A DNA stretch of 64,000 bases from Sipunculus nudus. Taxonomy: Eukaryota > Annelida > Sipuncula > Golfingiida > Sipunculidae. Location of the stretch: the NCBI GenBank assembly GCA_026874595.1, contig CM049306.1:33000019-33064018 (forward strand). The letters are read 5' to 3'. The position numbers and the translations under genes are program-made. Below are positions 48,701-53,900 of the stretch, piece by piece (the first letter of the stretch is position 1; each line of letters opens with the position of its first letter). The notes beneath the pieces were generated by a model. The model searched no databases. It worked only from the letters and a program-made list of their open reading frames with translations, and was not told the origin of the DNA.

Positions 48701-50466
48701 TGTCTGTCCTTTTTTAAGTATTAAGTAATTATAAATGAACTTTTTTATCCTGTAAGCATTGATGAATTTAGTGAAAATTCTATGTTTATACACTATATAA
48801 TACAGATATGTTGTAACTCCCAAAGTCCACATCCCCCCCTCCCCCCCACCACCAAGTCCTTTCATCTGTCGACTGGAGACATTAGTAATATTTCAACTGT
48901 ATAAATTTCATAAAACAAAAAAATACAAATATTAAATAATATATATTATAAAAAATAGATTAATTGAATGAATGTGTAAACTACAGAAATGTCAACAGTT
49001 AATAAAAAAGCCAGCTAATGATCTTGGTAATAGTACAGATCATTTGCGCACAAACACATGGTCAGGTCACAAATTATTATTTGCAACAATTTCTTGCTCA
49101 TCAATACAAACCAATCATATAAACCAACCATGGTCTTTATTACCTTTTCCTCTATCACTTTATCTCCATTTGATATTATTTTAGATTTTTACCTTCAAGG
49201 TCAACTTCAGCTTATCACAGTGTCCCATGGGTCCCTTGTTTAAACAGCTGTTAAAATAAGCATTAAATGAAAATAATCAAAACAATATTTTAAAGTATTT
49301 AAAGTAAAATTGGAGGACAGAGAAAGAAATTTAATTTGTTTAATGAAATTTCCAGGCATATACATGAATATACTAAGATGCTCCTATTAAGTGTCTATTT
49401 TCCTCCAAATGTTACTATTGTTATACATTGTGGGAGTGGGTAATTTGGTGTGTTTGAATGTTCGCGCTTATATATTTTACTGCATTAATGCAGCTCGAAT
49501 TTTTGCATAAATCAATATGTATAGGTAATTTATTTTGTATCAAATTATTAACATTTCTGAACAATTACACTAAAGACCGCTAACAAGCTCCTGGTGACCA
49601 TGTAGAGGGTACAGACAACAGAGTACTGTGACCTTAAGGTGTAAACAATATGTAATTAACCAACACTAATCACAATGGTACATGCAGCGACCTTGTTTGA
49701 CATCTTAGTAAGTTGTAGAATTCTCAACAATAACAACTGTGATCCCTAGCTAGAAGCAGTCCACTTTGCGTGAACAAGGAACAGAGCTGACAACAATCGT
49801 GGCTGGCTCTCGGCTGTTGTACTTAAAAGCCATCGGGAGGGTTTCTAAAGTTGTCTATTTGTATCAAATAACACATGTTCTTAATTTAGTGCAAATCTAG
49901 ATTGCTAAAAGCACAAAAATTTACACCACGCCAACAAAGCCACTTCCACAGTATCAGATTTTGTTATTTTTATTATCTTAATGTTATTTTGAACAAGTCT
50001 TTTAAGTGTAAATTCTATGATAGATATGGAGAACCCTACACGCCTCATTCAGTGGTTAACATAGACCTTCTTTTGAAATTTTAACATGCAACACTTGCCC
50101 TTGATGGCCTGATTCTTGGCCTTGTGTCAGAACTGTTAAAACAAAAATGGGTGTTGCATATCTAAAAATTTGGAGCTTGATGCACAATGCTCTCATTGGT
50201 CTAATTACAGTTCTTTGCTCTGTGCCCACCCTGCTGGTGTAACCCAGAGAACCTTGCCATACAAAGAAGTGCTTGGAAGAAAAGGAGACCTGCATGGGGT
50301 AATTGTAGTGTTTGACCATTGTGTAAAGAGTGTACAAAAACTCTTGTATTTTTTTTTTCAGGAGAAAGATGACAAATGTGGCGCCATCTCCTTCCATTTG
50401 AGCACAAAGACCCTAACTCTACAAGTTGCCATGGGAATAGTTCTGGCTATGGTCTTGAGATTTTGA
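2743..50466 (+). CDS. CACNA2D1: Voltage-gated calcium channel alpha2delta subunit (partial, 5' end outside window)
   Basis: Spliced gene of 30 successive coding exons in this window plus alternative copies of exon 7; about 807 residues when one exon 7 is used. Alpha2delta is an extracellular, GPI-anchored calcium-channel subunit that promotes surface trafficking and synaptic function of CaV1/CaV2 channels. Domains in order: VWA with SGS of the MIDAS (exon 1), TDGGEE (exon 4) and KWMAC (exon 5); the VWA-Cache linker RPLAL...QWTS.Y.D (exon 7); Cache strands LGVMGTD and PNGYAFAISNNGYI (exons 9-10); RFVATTSGMTRIYP (exon 18); RSLDN (exon 19); DDGGYLVVS (exon 21); GEIDPVLM (exon 22); ECGNCSR (exon 27); PRYRKRPPC (exon 29); CGA plus hydrophobic tail (exon 30). 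These signatures resemble vertebrate alpha2delta-1/-2 more than -3/-4. Exon phases agree at every junction and acceptors and donors are canonical except one AT-AC intron. Signal peptide and N-terminal exons lie upstream. The symbol denotes the family member it most resembles; orthology is inferred. Confidence 0.93.
2985..3260 (+). mobile_element. tRNA-derived SINE
   Basis: A-box-like TGGCTCAGGGGTAG near 2992 and B-box-like GGTGAGTTCAAATCTC near 3032, spaced as in a tRNA head, followed by about 200 bp of unrelated body. There is no complete cloverleaf with paired acceptor ends, so it is read as a SINE rather than a tRNA gene. Lies in the intron after exon 1. Confidence 0.6.
3792..3872 (+). CDS. 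CACNA2D1: alpha2delta exon 2: VWA
   Basis: Acceptor CAG at 3789-3791, donor GTAAAG at 3873; 81 nt, phase 0 to 0. Reads FNDNATDITCQQ then FIQANYRNKQ, matching the family pattern FND.....C....VQA..RNK. Contains an N-glycosylation sequon NAT. Confidence 0.9.
4576..4665 (+). CDS. CACNA2D1: alpha2delta exon 3: VWA helix
   Basis: Acceptor TTTCAG to 4575, donor GTAAGT at 4666; 90 nt, phase 0 to 0. Reads KLIENINAIKADRMAKF then ALEYAFKTIQE, matching the family segment with a small-residue turn followed by L.YAF..L. Confidence 0.88.
4977..5018. repeat. (TA)n microsatellite
   Basis: About 20 TA units in the intron between exons 3 and 4. Confidence 0.95.
5336..5467 (+). CDS. CACNA2D1: alpha2delta exon 4: VWA core with TDGGEE
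   Basis: Acceptor TTTGCAG to 5335, donor GTAAGA at 5468; 132 nt, phase 0 to 0. Contains CNPIIMVLTDGGEE, the buried VWA strand with the Asp that completes the MIDAS, then KKYNWPEKR, the family's KYN(W/K) motif. Sequon NSS near the start. Confidence 0.93.
5551..5800. repeat. Dispersed repeat shared with 39010-39225
   Basis: Both copies have a CCAGTGTGKTGTC-type string, ACA(G)CATTTGMGCTGGGG, GGTCNTNNCTGGGC and TCATAACAGGTCGATGAAG or a near form, in the same order. Confidence 0.65.
6030..6108 (+). CDS. CACNA2D1: alpha2delta exon 5: VWA strand, KWMAC motif
   Basis: Acceptor TTTTCAG to 6029, donor GTAAAT at 6109; 79 nt, phase 0 to 1. Reads IRIFSYAVGPTAAP then GVKWMACSNRG. The order R(I/V)F...G followed by (K/Q)WMAC.N.G is specific to alpha2delta proteins. 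Confidence 0.92.
6417..6466 (+). CDS. CACNA2D1: alpha2delta exon 6: end of VWA
   Basis: Acceptor TTTTAG to 6416, donor GTGAGT at 6467; 50 nt, phase 1 to 0. Reads GYFSKIPAMGAIRSTVQ, matching the vertebrate alpha2delta-1 pattern GYYYEIPSIGAIR..TQ. Its phase-0 end joins directly to any copy of exon 7. Confidence 0.9.
7049..7138 (+). pseudogene. CACNA2D1: Exon 7a: decayed copy of the alternative exon, in-frame TAG
   Basis: Begins after ATTTGCAG with DYVPVVTRPLVLGAV, nearly identical to exons 7b and 7c. The next codon, at 7094-7096, is TAG where 7b has CAG and 7c GAA. Downstream LIHWTS remains recognisable, then the end diverges. The donor GTATGATAAT at 7139 is the same as at 7b, so the splice sites survive while the reading frame does not. 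It could be dead, or a poison exon that lowers expression if included. Confidence 0.85.
7217..8153. mobile_element. Dispersed element Z inside exon 7 cluster
   Basis: Starts TTGTATCCCCAGACAAAGTC and ends near TTGTCTGGGGATACTATG...ATATCTAGTT, so the ends contain an inverted GTATCCCCAGACAA. Internal blocks of about 300 bp repeat TGGTGGCGCCACCT and CAAAAACTAATGGACAGA. A GCC-triplet run lies at 7271-7292. Related copy at 33970-35466. No ORF of transposase type; non-autonomous. Confidence 0.7.
8154..8808. repeat. Intron part of the exon 7 tandem duplication (unit 1)
   Basis: From about 8240 the sequence CATATGCAGATTTTGAAAAT and some 500 following bases match 15536-16080, which precedes exon 7c. 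This is the intron upstream of exon 7b as duplicated, now separated from exon 7b by inserted elements. Confidence 0.85.
8809..10536. mobile_element. Element Y, 5' part (interrupted copy)
   Basis: Begins TAGCGAACCTGTGAGCTTAT, with GTCCGTC-type strings and then internal imperfect repeats of ACGGCTGGAGCTATCATCAC and GGTATTGGTGGCGCCACCTG. Matches 60806-61975 along its length. Interrupted at about 10537 by element X and resumes at 13118. No transposase-type ORF. Confidence 0.8.
10537..13117. mobile_element. Element X (about 2.6 kb) inserted in element Y
   Basis: Starts AAGTCATCTGAGCTATAGTC followed by GTCCGTC repeats; ends CAGCTGAGTGATGTGACCCA...GTCCCTTGTT. Matches 46791-49240 in order, including TCCTACCATACCGAAAAT, two internal blocks with TTAATTTTCACAGCAT, and poly-C tracts (11378-11393, 12449-12461). 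The uninterrupted second copy of Y at 60806-62730 shows the empty site. No coding capacity. Confidence 0.8.
13118..14455. mobile_element. Element Y, 3' part
   Basis: GACCTCTAACAATGAAAGGA onward matches 61990-62720 and continues the interrupted element. It holds a 138-codon open stretch (13525-13941) made of TTCACTCAGTGCAG-type repeats; this is repeat translation, not a gene. Confidence 0.75.
13397..13506. repeat. 22-bp minisatellite, 5 units
   Basis: CATGTGATCACCGCATGGGT and variants repeat five times at 22-bp spacing inside element Y. Absent from the second copy of Y at 61975-62730. Confidence 0.9.
14490..14573 (+). CDS. CACNA2D1: Exon 7b: alternative VWA-Cache linker exon
   Basis: Acceptor ATTTGTAG to 14489, donor GTATGATAAT at 14574; 84 nt, phase 0 to 0. 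Reads DYVPVITRPLALGAV then QLIQWTSVYKDSA. It aligns with the vertebrate segment EYLDVLGRP.VL....VQWTNVYLDAL, which leads from the VWA into the first Cache strand. One of four open copies of the same exon; 23 of 28 residues match exon 7c. Confidence 0.9.
14574..16116. repeat. Intron part of the exon 7 tandem duplication (unit 2)
   Basis: ACAGACTTTCCCCACTTTTG after exon 7b matches the sequence after exon 7c; ATGAACAAGATTTTCTTCTA near 15271 matches 16476; 15440-16080 matches 8160-8808. No other exon seen here. A cluster of TTTCAGGAAATTT strings lies at 15110-15165 and 15220-15230. Confidence 0.85.
16117..16203 (+). CDS. CACNA2D1: Exon 7c: alternative VWA-Cache linker exon
   Basis: Acceptor ATTTGTAG to 16116, donor GTATGT at 16204; 87 nt, phase 0 to 0. 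Reads DYVPVVTRPLALGAV then ELIQWTSIYKDALS. Closest to the vertebrate consensus at its 3' end (Y.DAL). Flanking intron sequence on both sides also matches the 7b region, so 7b and 7c arose by a tandem duplication that included intron. Confidence 0.9.
16204..18010. repeat. Intron 7c-7d: duplicated segment and a 0.9-kb repeat
   Basis: 16204-16600 is the third copy of the post-exon sequence. 17017-17935 is a dispersed element bounded by TTTAGCTCAGCTTACTTTC and AATTCAGCTGGGCGTCATGG, related at its ends to element X. An open stretch at 17049-17417 has no family signature. Confidence 0.65.
18011..18094 (+). CDS. CACNA2D1: Exon 7d: alternative VWA-Cache linker exon, divergent
   Basis: Acceptor GTATTTCAG to 18010, donor GTACGT at 18095; 84 nt, phase 0 to 0, 28 residues like 7b. 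Reads EYTHVLGRTLALRDAW then HPHQSLPYEDEF. The N-terminal half keeps EY..VLGR.LAL; the C-terminal half loses the WT of QWTS but keeps Y.D. It is diverged from 7b/7c yet occupies the same slot, so it is an older paralogous exon. Confidence 0.85.
18956..19033 (+). CDS. CACNA2D1: Exon 7e: alternative VWA-Cache linker exon, divergent
   Basis: Acceptor TTTAAG to 18955 (weak pyrimidine tract), donor GTACAG at 19034; 78 nt, phase 0 to 0. Reads DHVRVLARPQALSYA then KHYSWTTSYHR. It keeps D/E-aromatic-x-x-V, RP.AL and WT..Y of the exon 7 family, two residues shorter than 7b. The ORF stays open well past the donor, so the 3' end rests on alignment and the GTACAG donor. Confidence 0.8.
22537..22652. repeat. 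56-bp direct tandem duplication
   Basis: GCGAGGTCATGTCACAAAAT and the following bases to TAAAATCTAATTGC occur twice in succession with few differences. Confidence 0.9.
23167..23210. repeat. (TA)n microsatellite
   Basis: About 22 TA units in the intron before exon 8. Confidence 0.93.
23966..24022 (+). CDS. CACNA2D1: alpha2delta exon 8: first Cache strand
   Basis: Acceptor GTTTCAG to 23965, donor GTAAGA at 24023; 57 nt, phase 0 to 0. Reads GLGMMTTVTLPVYHTSAGS, matching LGLVITGTLPVFN of alpha2delta-1 and LMTTVAMPVF of alpha2delta-3. It accepts any exon 7 copy without frame change. Confidence 0.92.
24645..24711. repeat. (TA)n microsatellite
   Basis: More than 30 TA units ending only about 31 nt before exon 9, close enough that length variation could affect the 3' splice site context. 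Confidence 0.95.
24743..24820 (+). CDS. CACNA2D1: alpha2delta exon 9: Cache, LGVMGTD
   Basis: Acceptor GTTTACAG to 24742, donor GTCAGA at 24821 (a weak donor); 78 nt, phase 0 to 0. Reads SNQTVLGVMGTDVAVAELEQ then FIPSRE. LGV(M/V)G.DV is a core Cache motif of the family. Sequon NQT. Confidence 0.93.
25294..25368 (+). CDS. CACNA2D1: alpha2delta exon 10: Cache, NGYAFAISNNGYI
   Basis: Acceptor CTTTCAG to 25293, donor GTATGT at 25369; 75 nt, phase 0 to 0. Reads LGPNGYAFAISNNGYIIFHP then NLKAK, the most conserved Cache stretch of alpha2delta proteins. Confidence 0.95.
25648..26400. repeat. Dispersed repeat with tandem CCACCTAC units
   Basis: Two or three imperfect units of about 200 bp, each with CATCTGTTCATCTGCCT, TTTTGCATGTGTATACATC and a gene-box-like GGTGGCNCCAC. 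Related in style to 13978-14290. In the intron between exons 10 and 11. Confidence 0.6.
27006..27077 (+). CDS. CACNA2D1: alpha2delta exon 11
   Basis: Acceptor ATTTTCAG to 27005, donor GTAAAA at 27078; 72 nt, phase 0 to 0. Reads YGWLDDPPNVDLLEVEHENE then EKEM, matching the family's VDLLEVE acidic stretch just before the RN.M helix. Confidence 0.9.
27450..27715 (+). mobile_element. tRNA-derived SINE-like element
   Basis: Contains a good B box ATGGGTTCGAATCCAAGA near 27544, preceded by a tRNA-like head and followed by a body with TTCCCCTGAGCAATTTGTC and CTCCTGGGATAATTAG. In the intron between exons 11 and 12. The GC content is higher than that of the surrounding intron. Confidence 0.55.
27991..28062 (+). 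CDS. CACNA2D1: alpha2delta exon 12
   Basis: Acceptor AATTTCAG to 27990, donor GTAAGC at 28063; 72 nt, phase 0 to 0. Reads VRKSMINEETGFNRIVTHIS then RIDP, matching the family pattern IR..MI..E.G with the following strand. Confidence 0.9.
28190..28700. repeat. Degenerate repeat related to 20580-20900
   Basis: Units of about 120-150 bp with TTTAATGAGGTCATAGGTCA, GGCAAAAT and TGATGGATTTT. In the intron between exons 12 and 13, followed by a TA run at 28719-28746. Confidence 0.55.
28840..28901 (+). CDS. CACNA2D1: alpha2delta exon 13
   Basis: Acceptor TTGAACAG to 28839, donor GTGAAA at 28902; 62 nt, phase 0 to 2. Reads EYTEEKTRTYYYQHVMDTSF, matching the R.Y.W..V..TDYSL strand pair of alpha2delta-1. 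Confidence 0.88.
29319..29389 (+). CDS. CACNA2D1: alpha2delta exon 14
   Basis: Acceptor TTGTTGTAG to 29318, donor GTATGT at 29390; 71 nt, phase 2 to 1. With the split Ser it reads SLGLVLPDYCKYYITG then IQNLTLQEG, matching the family SLALVLP.Y..YYI. Sequon NLT. Confidence 0.9.
29976..30024 (+). CDS. CACNA2D1: alpha2delta exon 15
   Basis: Acceptor CTTTTCAG to 29975, donor GTAAAT at 30025; 49 nt, phase 1 to 2. Reads GLKYLQTDNSTILLAD, ending in a split Lys codon. Corresponds to the stretch before EYC/DYC in vertebrate proteins. Sequon NST. Confidence 0.82.
30337..30425 (+). CDS. CACNA2D1: alpha2delta exon 16
   Basis: Acceptor GATTTCAG to 30336, donor GTGAGT at 30426; 89 nt, phase 2 to 1. Reads EFCPNLTASDNQTEKVEQLA then EWLKDNPDR. 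The FC matches the conserved Cys of DYC/EYC in the family. Sequons NLT and NQT. Confidence 0.88.
31530..31614 (+). CDS. CACNA2D1: alpha2delta exon 17
   Basis: Acceptor TTGACAG to 31529, donor GTATGT at 31615; 85 nt, phase 1 to 2. With the split Cys it reads CNMNNVEHLVWDAMVTAAME then SKWEETQDE, matching C...L...VL.DA......YW of the family. Confidence 0.9.
32147..33726. mobile_element. Non-autonomous DNA transposon with GC-rich TIRs, TA-flanked
   Basis: Left end TACCGTAGATCCACGTTTTG then CCGCCGC...AATGGCCGC; right end ATGGCCGCGGCGGCAAAACG then CGGATCTACGGTA. The ends are inverted repeats of about 30 bp flanked by TA, as for Tc1/mariner-type target duplications. Internal 280-290-bp direct duplication (about 32540-32815 and 32825-33115, sharing CCTGCTGATCATAATA). 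No transposase ORF. Lies in the intron between exons 17 and 18. Confidence 0.85.
33878..33940 (+). CDS. CACNA2D1: alpha2delta exon 18: RFVATTSGMTRIYP
   Basis: Acceptor TTTGCAG to 33877, donor GTAAGT at 33941; 63 nt, phase 2 to 2. Reads SKFVNRFVATTSGMTRIYPK, matching the alpha2delta-1 pattern VKARFV.T..G.TR.YPK. A 1.5-kb dispersed repeat begins only about 30 nt after the donor. Confidence 0.92.
33970..35466. mobile_element. Element Z, second copy
   Basis: TTGTATCCCCAGACAAAGTC, TGGTGGCGCCAACTATTATC and CAAAAACTAATGGACAGATT follow the same order as at 7217. It is longer, with extra tandem blocks containing GGGGTCATGAGGTCAAAGG. In the intron between exons 18 and 19. Confidence 0.75.
36009..36113. 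repeat. Tandem duplication of about 51 bp
   Basis: TTTGTCACAACATGTTGACT...GACACATTT occurs twice in succession. Confidence 0.75.
36688..36794 (+). CDS. CACNA2D1: alpha2delta exon 19: Y..SLDN
   Basis: Acceptor TTTTGTAG to 36687, donor GTCTGA at 36795 (weak, GT retained); 107 nt, phase 2 to 1. Reads GDYEDFEELTDTWHATYFSR then SLDNADRWMIFPQHLK, matching the alpha2delta-1 segment ending in FYKRSLDN..YVF. Confidence 0.9.
37494..37580 (+). CDS. CACNA2D1: alpha2delta exon 20: AKAV strand
   Basis: Acceptor TTTACAG to 37493, donor GTATTA at 37581; 87 nt, phase 1 to 1. Reads ASFERNPNISAPTIMIAKAV then QLKNQYFTA. Corresponds to the vertebrate stretch containing VSKAVEIYI..... followed by AVVG. Sequon NIS. 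Confidence 0.88.
38601..38743 (+). CDS. CACNA2D1: alpha2delta exon 21: C-terminal Cache region, DDGGYLVVS
   Basis: Acceptor TTTACAG to 38600, donor GTGAGA at 38744; 143 nt, phase 1 to 0. Starts VVGGKLNQTTLRQML when joined to exon 20, the counterpart of AVVGIKID....., and ends CYLIDDGGYLVVSSDPAKD. The two Cys in TTCTGKYICYLIDDGG sit where vertebrate proteins have a disulfide-rich stretch. Confidence 0.92.
39010..39225. repeat. Dispersed repeat shared with 5551-5800
   Basis: Second copy of the family described at 5551, in the intron after exon 21. No coding signal. Confidence 0.65.
39844..39914 (+). CDS. CACNA2D1: alpha2delta exon 22: GEIDPVLM
   Basis: Acceptor CTTTTAG to 39843, donor GTAAGA at 39915; 71 nt, phase 0 to 2. 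Reads TGAFMGEIDPVLMNTLYEHG then VFL, matching the vertebrate GRFFGEIDPSLM. Confidence 0.93.
40535..40680. repeat. Minisatellite, about 27-bp units
   Basis: ATGAGAACATTACTTGTAAC and variants repeat about five times, ending roughly 80 nt before exon 23. Confidence 0.88.
40757..40835 (+). CDS. CACNA2D1: alpha2delta exon 23: YD.Q..C motif
   Basis: Acceptor TTTACAG to 40756, donor GTAAGT at 40836; 79 nt, phase 2 to 0. Reads NEEYDFQAACQKKEPKASAG then IRSVLI, matching the conserved YDYQ..C. Confidence 0.9.
41739..41791 (+). CDS. CACNA2D1: alpha2delta exon 24
   Basis: Acceptor TATTTCAG to 41738, donor GTGAGT at 41792; 53 nt, phase 0 to 2. Reads PSFLEMLTLKWWTTKLA, matching the WW....AW helix of alpha2delta-1. 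Confidence 0.88.
42847..42873 (+). CDS. CACNA2D1: alpha2delta exon 25: 27-nt microexon
   Basis: Acceptor TTTCAG to 42846, donor GTAAGT at 42874; 27 nt, phase 2 to 2. Reads AYLNMNFY with split W and N codons at its edges. It is required to keep phase between exons 24 and 26 or can be skipped without frameshift. Confidence 0.78.
43811..43839 (+). CDS. CACNA2D1: alpha2delta exon 26: 29-nt microexon
   Basis: Acceptor TTTTATAG to 43810 after a long T tract, donor GTAAGT at 43840; 29 nt, phase 2 to 1. Reads WIFGSPSSM. Phase fits exons 25 and 27 only in this order. Confidence 0.78.
44131..44308. mobile_element. Short MITE with terminal inverted repeats
   Basis: Starts CAGTAAAACTTCCAAATTAT followed by GACCACC, and ends GGTGGTCATTAAACAAGG then TTTTACTG, an imperfect inverted repeat of about 27 bp around 180 bp total. 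A relic of the same family without ends is at 30474-30600 (GATAAATTCTCATTTTCTAG, GTGGTCATTATTTTAAGA). Confidence 0.75.
44421..44550 (+). CDS. CACNA2D1: alpha2delta exon 27: CGNCSR motif
   Basis: Acceptor TTCTACAG to 44420, donor GTGGGT at 44551; 130 nt, phase 1 to 2. Reads GAYADSVGDQANVSCILHQA, then QYYANVDSKKQVV, then KESFECGNCSR. C.NC(S/T)R is the conserved C-terminal module shared by alpha2delta-1/-2. Sequons NVS and NCS. Confidence 0.92.
45150..45924 (+). repeat. 47-bp minisatellite made of repeated 3' splice sites
   Basis: About 16 head-to-tail units of exactly 47 bp, each with a TGTTGAC branch-point-like string, a TTGTTTGTCTG pyrimidine-rich tract, TTTGCAG and then GCAGTATGT. AG ends fall at 45219 and every 47 bases after it (one unit, near 45642, is mutated to CACAC) to the true acceptor of exon 28 at 45924. 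The GCAGTATGTATCAT part of each unit is the first coding sequence of exon 28. The array therefore arose by amplification across the intron-exon junction. Confidence 0.95.
45925..46043 (+). CDS. CACNA2D1: alpha2delta exon 28
   Basis: Acceptor TTTGCAG to 45924, the last of the 47-bp array; 119 nt, phase 2 to 1. Reads QYVSYIMEDINMVLIQVDDN then LYCQEDCDASKELLRRPVE. It matches the family stretch of a hydrophobic strand followed by a Cys pair. The donor is not GT: the exon is followed by ATATCCTT at 46044, the U12 AT-AC donor consensus, and the frame joins exon 29 correctly there. Confidence 0.9.
46044..46439 (+). other. Predicted U12-type AT-AC intron
   Basis: 396 nt. Begins ATATCCTT directly after exon 28. 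Near the 3' end TTCTTAAC (branch A about 46429) lies 10 nt from a terminal AC at 46438-46439. Joining at these sites gives phase 1 to 1 and the sequence PVEVSDPRFEGNTCV followed by PRYRKRPPC. No GT donor near 46043 gives a family-consistent join. Confidence 0.85.
46440..46525 (+). CDS. CACNA2D1: alpha2delta exon 29: PRYRKRPPC
   Basis: Starts after the AC of the U12-type intron; donor GTAAGT at 46526; 86 nt, phase 1 to 0. Reads SDPRFEGNTCVIKPRYRKRP then PCFEYDPR. PRYRKGP..CF is a diagnostic alpha2delta-1/-2 stretch near the C-terminus. Confidence 0.92.
46791..49240. mobile_element. Element X, second copy
   Basis: Starts TTTAGCTCAGCTGACACTAA then GTCATCTGAGCTATGGTCGT; ends TTCAGCTTATCACAGTGTCC then CATGGGTCCCTTGTT. 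Same order of internal blocks as 10537-13117, with poly-C tracts at 47660-47676 and 48832-48847. Non-coding. In the last intron. Confidence 0.78.
50362..50466 (+). CDS. CACNA2D1: alpha2delta last exon 30: C-terminal tail and stop
   Basis: Acceptor TTTTTCAG to 50361, stop TGA at 50464-50466; phase 0. Reads EKDDKCGAISFHLSTK then a hydrophobic tail LTLQVAMGIVLAMVLRF. The acidic stretch followed by CG(G/A) is the family's last conserved Cys. A short hydrophobic C-terminus with almost no cytoplasmic residues fits a GPI-anchor signal. Confidence 0.92.
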   Translation, partial: EKDDKCGAISFHLSTKTLTLQVAMGIVLAMVLRF

Positions 50467-50960
50467 GTGTTACATCTTTCCATCTTCTTAATGTGTTGTC
50501 CTGATCATATCTTAATCAAACCACTGCCTTCAGAGTCAGGTTACAGATGAGCTAATGTCAACTGTTGATCCTCTACAGATTTTAATACTTGCCATATTTA
50601 TCATTTTTTGCATTCATGTAGTAGTTTTTTATGATGATGTCAGTAATAAACATGTCTATGAATTGGGAAAATGTGAAATAGTTGAAAATTTTCAAAGGGA
50701 AGGCCATGCAATAAATTCAGATGTTAAGTAGAGCTTACACAATATTTAATCAAGTAATTTAAAGCTCATTGTAAAAATTCAAATTAAATTTTGTTTTATT
50801 ATAAGATTTTTTATCAAATATTTATCATATACTCCTGCAGTGTACCTTGTATAATATTGCCAGGTTGTTCTGAGTTAGTTTTTGGATTATTTTACCAGGG
50901 ATGTGAAAAAAATACTTTACAAATTTATTTTGCATTCTGCAGTTTGCAAATAAAAAAAAA
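50467..50960 (+). other. 3' UTR with candidate polyadenylation signals
   Basis: No further coding sequence after the stop. AATAAA occurs at 50645-50650 and 50710-50715, each followed by T-rich or GT-containing sequence. Which is used cannot be told from the sequence. Confidence 0.5.
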
Positions 50961-53900
50961 TCTCAATGAAATATACTGTTAAATGTAAATAAATTAAATT
51001 AATAGGGATGTAGAGTTAAATATGTTTAAATCAGTAAATAAGAATTCATGTATAATGTATAATAAGTACTAGTATACCGGTATTATATTTGAGTCATATC
51101 AGCAAAACCCTGCACCTGTAATGATGATTTTAAAGCAGCAGTGTTTAACAATACGTATATGTAATGGGACATATTAATCAGCTTTGTGTTCTATGTTCAG
51201 TTTTATAGTGTTTTTTTATATAGCAGAACCATGAGAGAATAAGACAAAATGGATAGTGTGGGTACTTTTTTGTATTGGTGAGTTCATCTGACTTTGGTTA
51301 GTGAACTGGAATCCTTGATTGCTTCAAATTGGGGGTGCTTATTCTATTGAGGATAAGTCTTCTATTGGGAATTTTACCATACTTTGTGTATGCTATATGA
51401 TCTAATAACCTCCAAATTGGGTGCAATTGGTTAGAACAGCATATATGATACACAGTCTGTATATTTGTTAAAAAGCCGGAGTTGCTCAAAAAGATGAAGA
51501 ATAAACATTATAAATGATCAATCTGTCAATGTCAATAGTAGCACTAGTGCATGGATTTTATACTGTGCTGGCTGTCCCAGTGTATGAGAAAGGCTGGGAA
51601 AGAAACAGTGTCATTAACAGCTTGTCGCTAAGTAACAGAGGAAGCATAAAAACAGGGCTACTCAATTAGTGCTTGTAGGCCTACTTTTTTTTGGGGGGGG
51701 GGGGGGGGGGAGCAGAAAGGAGATATTTTCTCTGAGATTGCAGTTGGATCTGGATTCATACAAACATATTTATCTTACTGAAGTTTTAAGCAGCTGCTTT
51801 GGTTCTCAGGGAATTGAAACCAAAATAAAAAAAATTCAGTATTCAGAATACTTTAGTTTGCAAATTCATGCCTGTTATTTACTGGTGTTGCATTTTCATG
51901 GCATTAAGTTCACATAGCATTACATGATACAAACCAAACTGCATGCAGCATTTTTCTTCTGGGAATGAATTCAGAACTAAGTGCAGGATGTTTATATATA
52001 TTAAAAATCAGGGTAGGTAGAAAAGCATATACATTTTATGACAAGTTTTATGTCATAACCTAATTGTGAAATAATCCATATAGGTTTAAGCTATCTCAGA
52101 TAATGTATATGTAGTGTAGAGCTAGTGGCATTGATCTATTGCAAAACTATCACATACAAGCCTATTCCGTATGTTAATATATATTACAGCTTGTTCAGAT
52201 GACTAATACCTAGTGAATAGATAGTGACTTTGATATACTGTAAAATCTCATGTATAGGTCGACTTAACATGCAAGTTAATTTACACATTAACCTGTTTAT
52301 ATATTTATAAGAGGTATATTTTGCAGTCTTTTAGAATGTAATGTTATTTACTCAAATTTGCATGGTTGAGGGATCTGCCTTGTATTGTACATAAAAGCTA
52401 TACTTTCATATGTATTCTACGATGGTATTTAATGGTACGATGGCATATTAAGCTTCAAATGCTTGGGAAAAAAAACATTCTCCTATAAATGATGTACAAA
52501 TTTTATATCAAATTTTCCAACTGGAGGTATAATCTCACCCTTGTTGCAACTTGGTATTTTATTATTAAGCTTCCATGCTTTGTATTGATATAATTTGTTT
52601 GAGAGAGGTTGGCACAGATGGGGAGGTTTATTACCTGTGCAAAGAGGGTCATGTTTTCACCCTTGTCTGTTTGTTGGCATGTTGGTCTCTTTGCAGGATT
52701 ACTCAAATTGTCTAGCCAATTTTCAGGAAACTGTATAGAGGGACGGAAATTCGCCAAGAAATACCCCTGTAAATTTTGCTGTGTATTCATTTAAGGGCTC
52801 ATCAGGTATGGTTATTTTTTCATGGCAGAAGTAAGCACTCTGCTGAGTGCCATTTAAGTTTAAACACTAGTATGTGATTGATTCAGGATGTTTAGTGTAT
52901 CTGCTGTCCTCAGACTGACATGCTTTTTCCAGGGTACTGTCAGATTTATCCACTTTTTCTAGTTTACTATCTTATTGGTGCGATGATGGTGGTGCTGTAG
53001 ATGTCAACCATGCTCATTAAATGTCATATTTTTACCGCCAACAGAAGACTAATCTTTTCAAATGATTCAGTAGATTTAACATATCTAAGCATGATGATTA
53101 TCAAGAATTAAATTATCATATCCATGAAGAGGATGAATGTAATGTAAAATATATATAAAATAATAAAAAGGTGAAAAATGCAAGATTGAATTACCATTTA
53201 CTGAACATTGGCTATGGCATTCAATTATCTTTGCTGAGATAAGTAATCAGTTTTGGTATTCTTTGGCAAAATACTTGCTCAAACGTAGATAAATGTTCAT
53301 AGGAAAAGTTGGTACCTGGCCGTGGAATAGAATATAAGTAATTGATTAAACCTTGTTTGTTTTCTATCTTGGATATTGTTTATAGTACTGTTATGTGGTT
53401 GTGCCTGCTGCTTTATTATATGATGTACAGCTGCCAGCGCTTGTTTAAGGCCAATATCAGCTGTAGGGATAAACTTATTGATCCCAGCGGTTAAAATAGA
53501 AATCTCATTTGCTCGGTGTATTTATGAGTAAACTGTAATGTAACCTGTGGGCGCTTCCTGCTGCACTTCCTACAAACCTTTATACCAGACTTGAATTTTG
53601 TGTATTGTTATAATATATTGGTGCTCGCGCGGTGATCAGTTTCATTTAAATATTATCTGCAGTAATACGCTGCAATTATCTATTCATGAATATATATGTG
53701 TGGACTTTTTCCTTTCGTTTTATTTGTATTTATATATTTCAATTTATTGCTAGACTAATATTTGATTGTACAGTTTGAAATTTTCTTTTTTTTTAATAAC
53801 CTAACCATTCATTGTTATTTGTGATAACCTTGAATTATCAACATGCATTACAAATTGTATATATTTATTTACATGTATATGTTAATATTACCCGATGTAC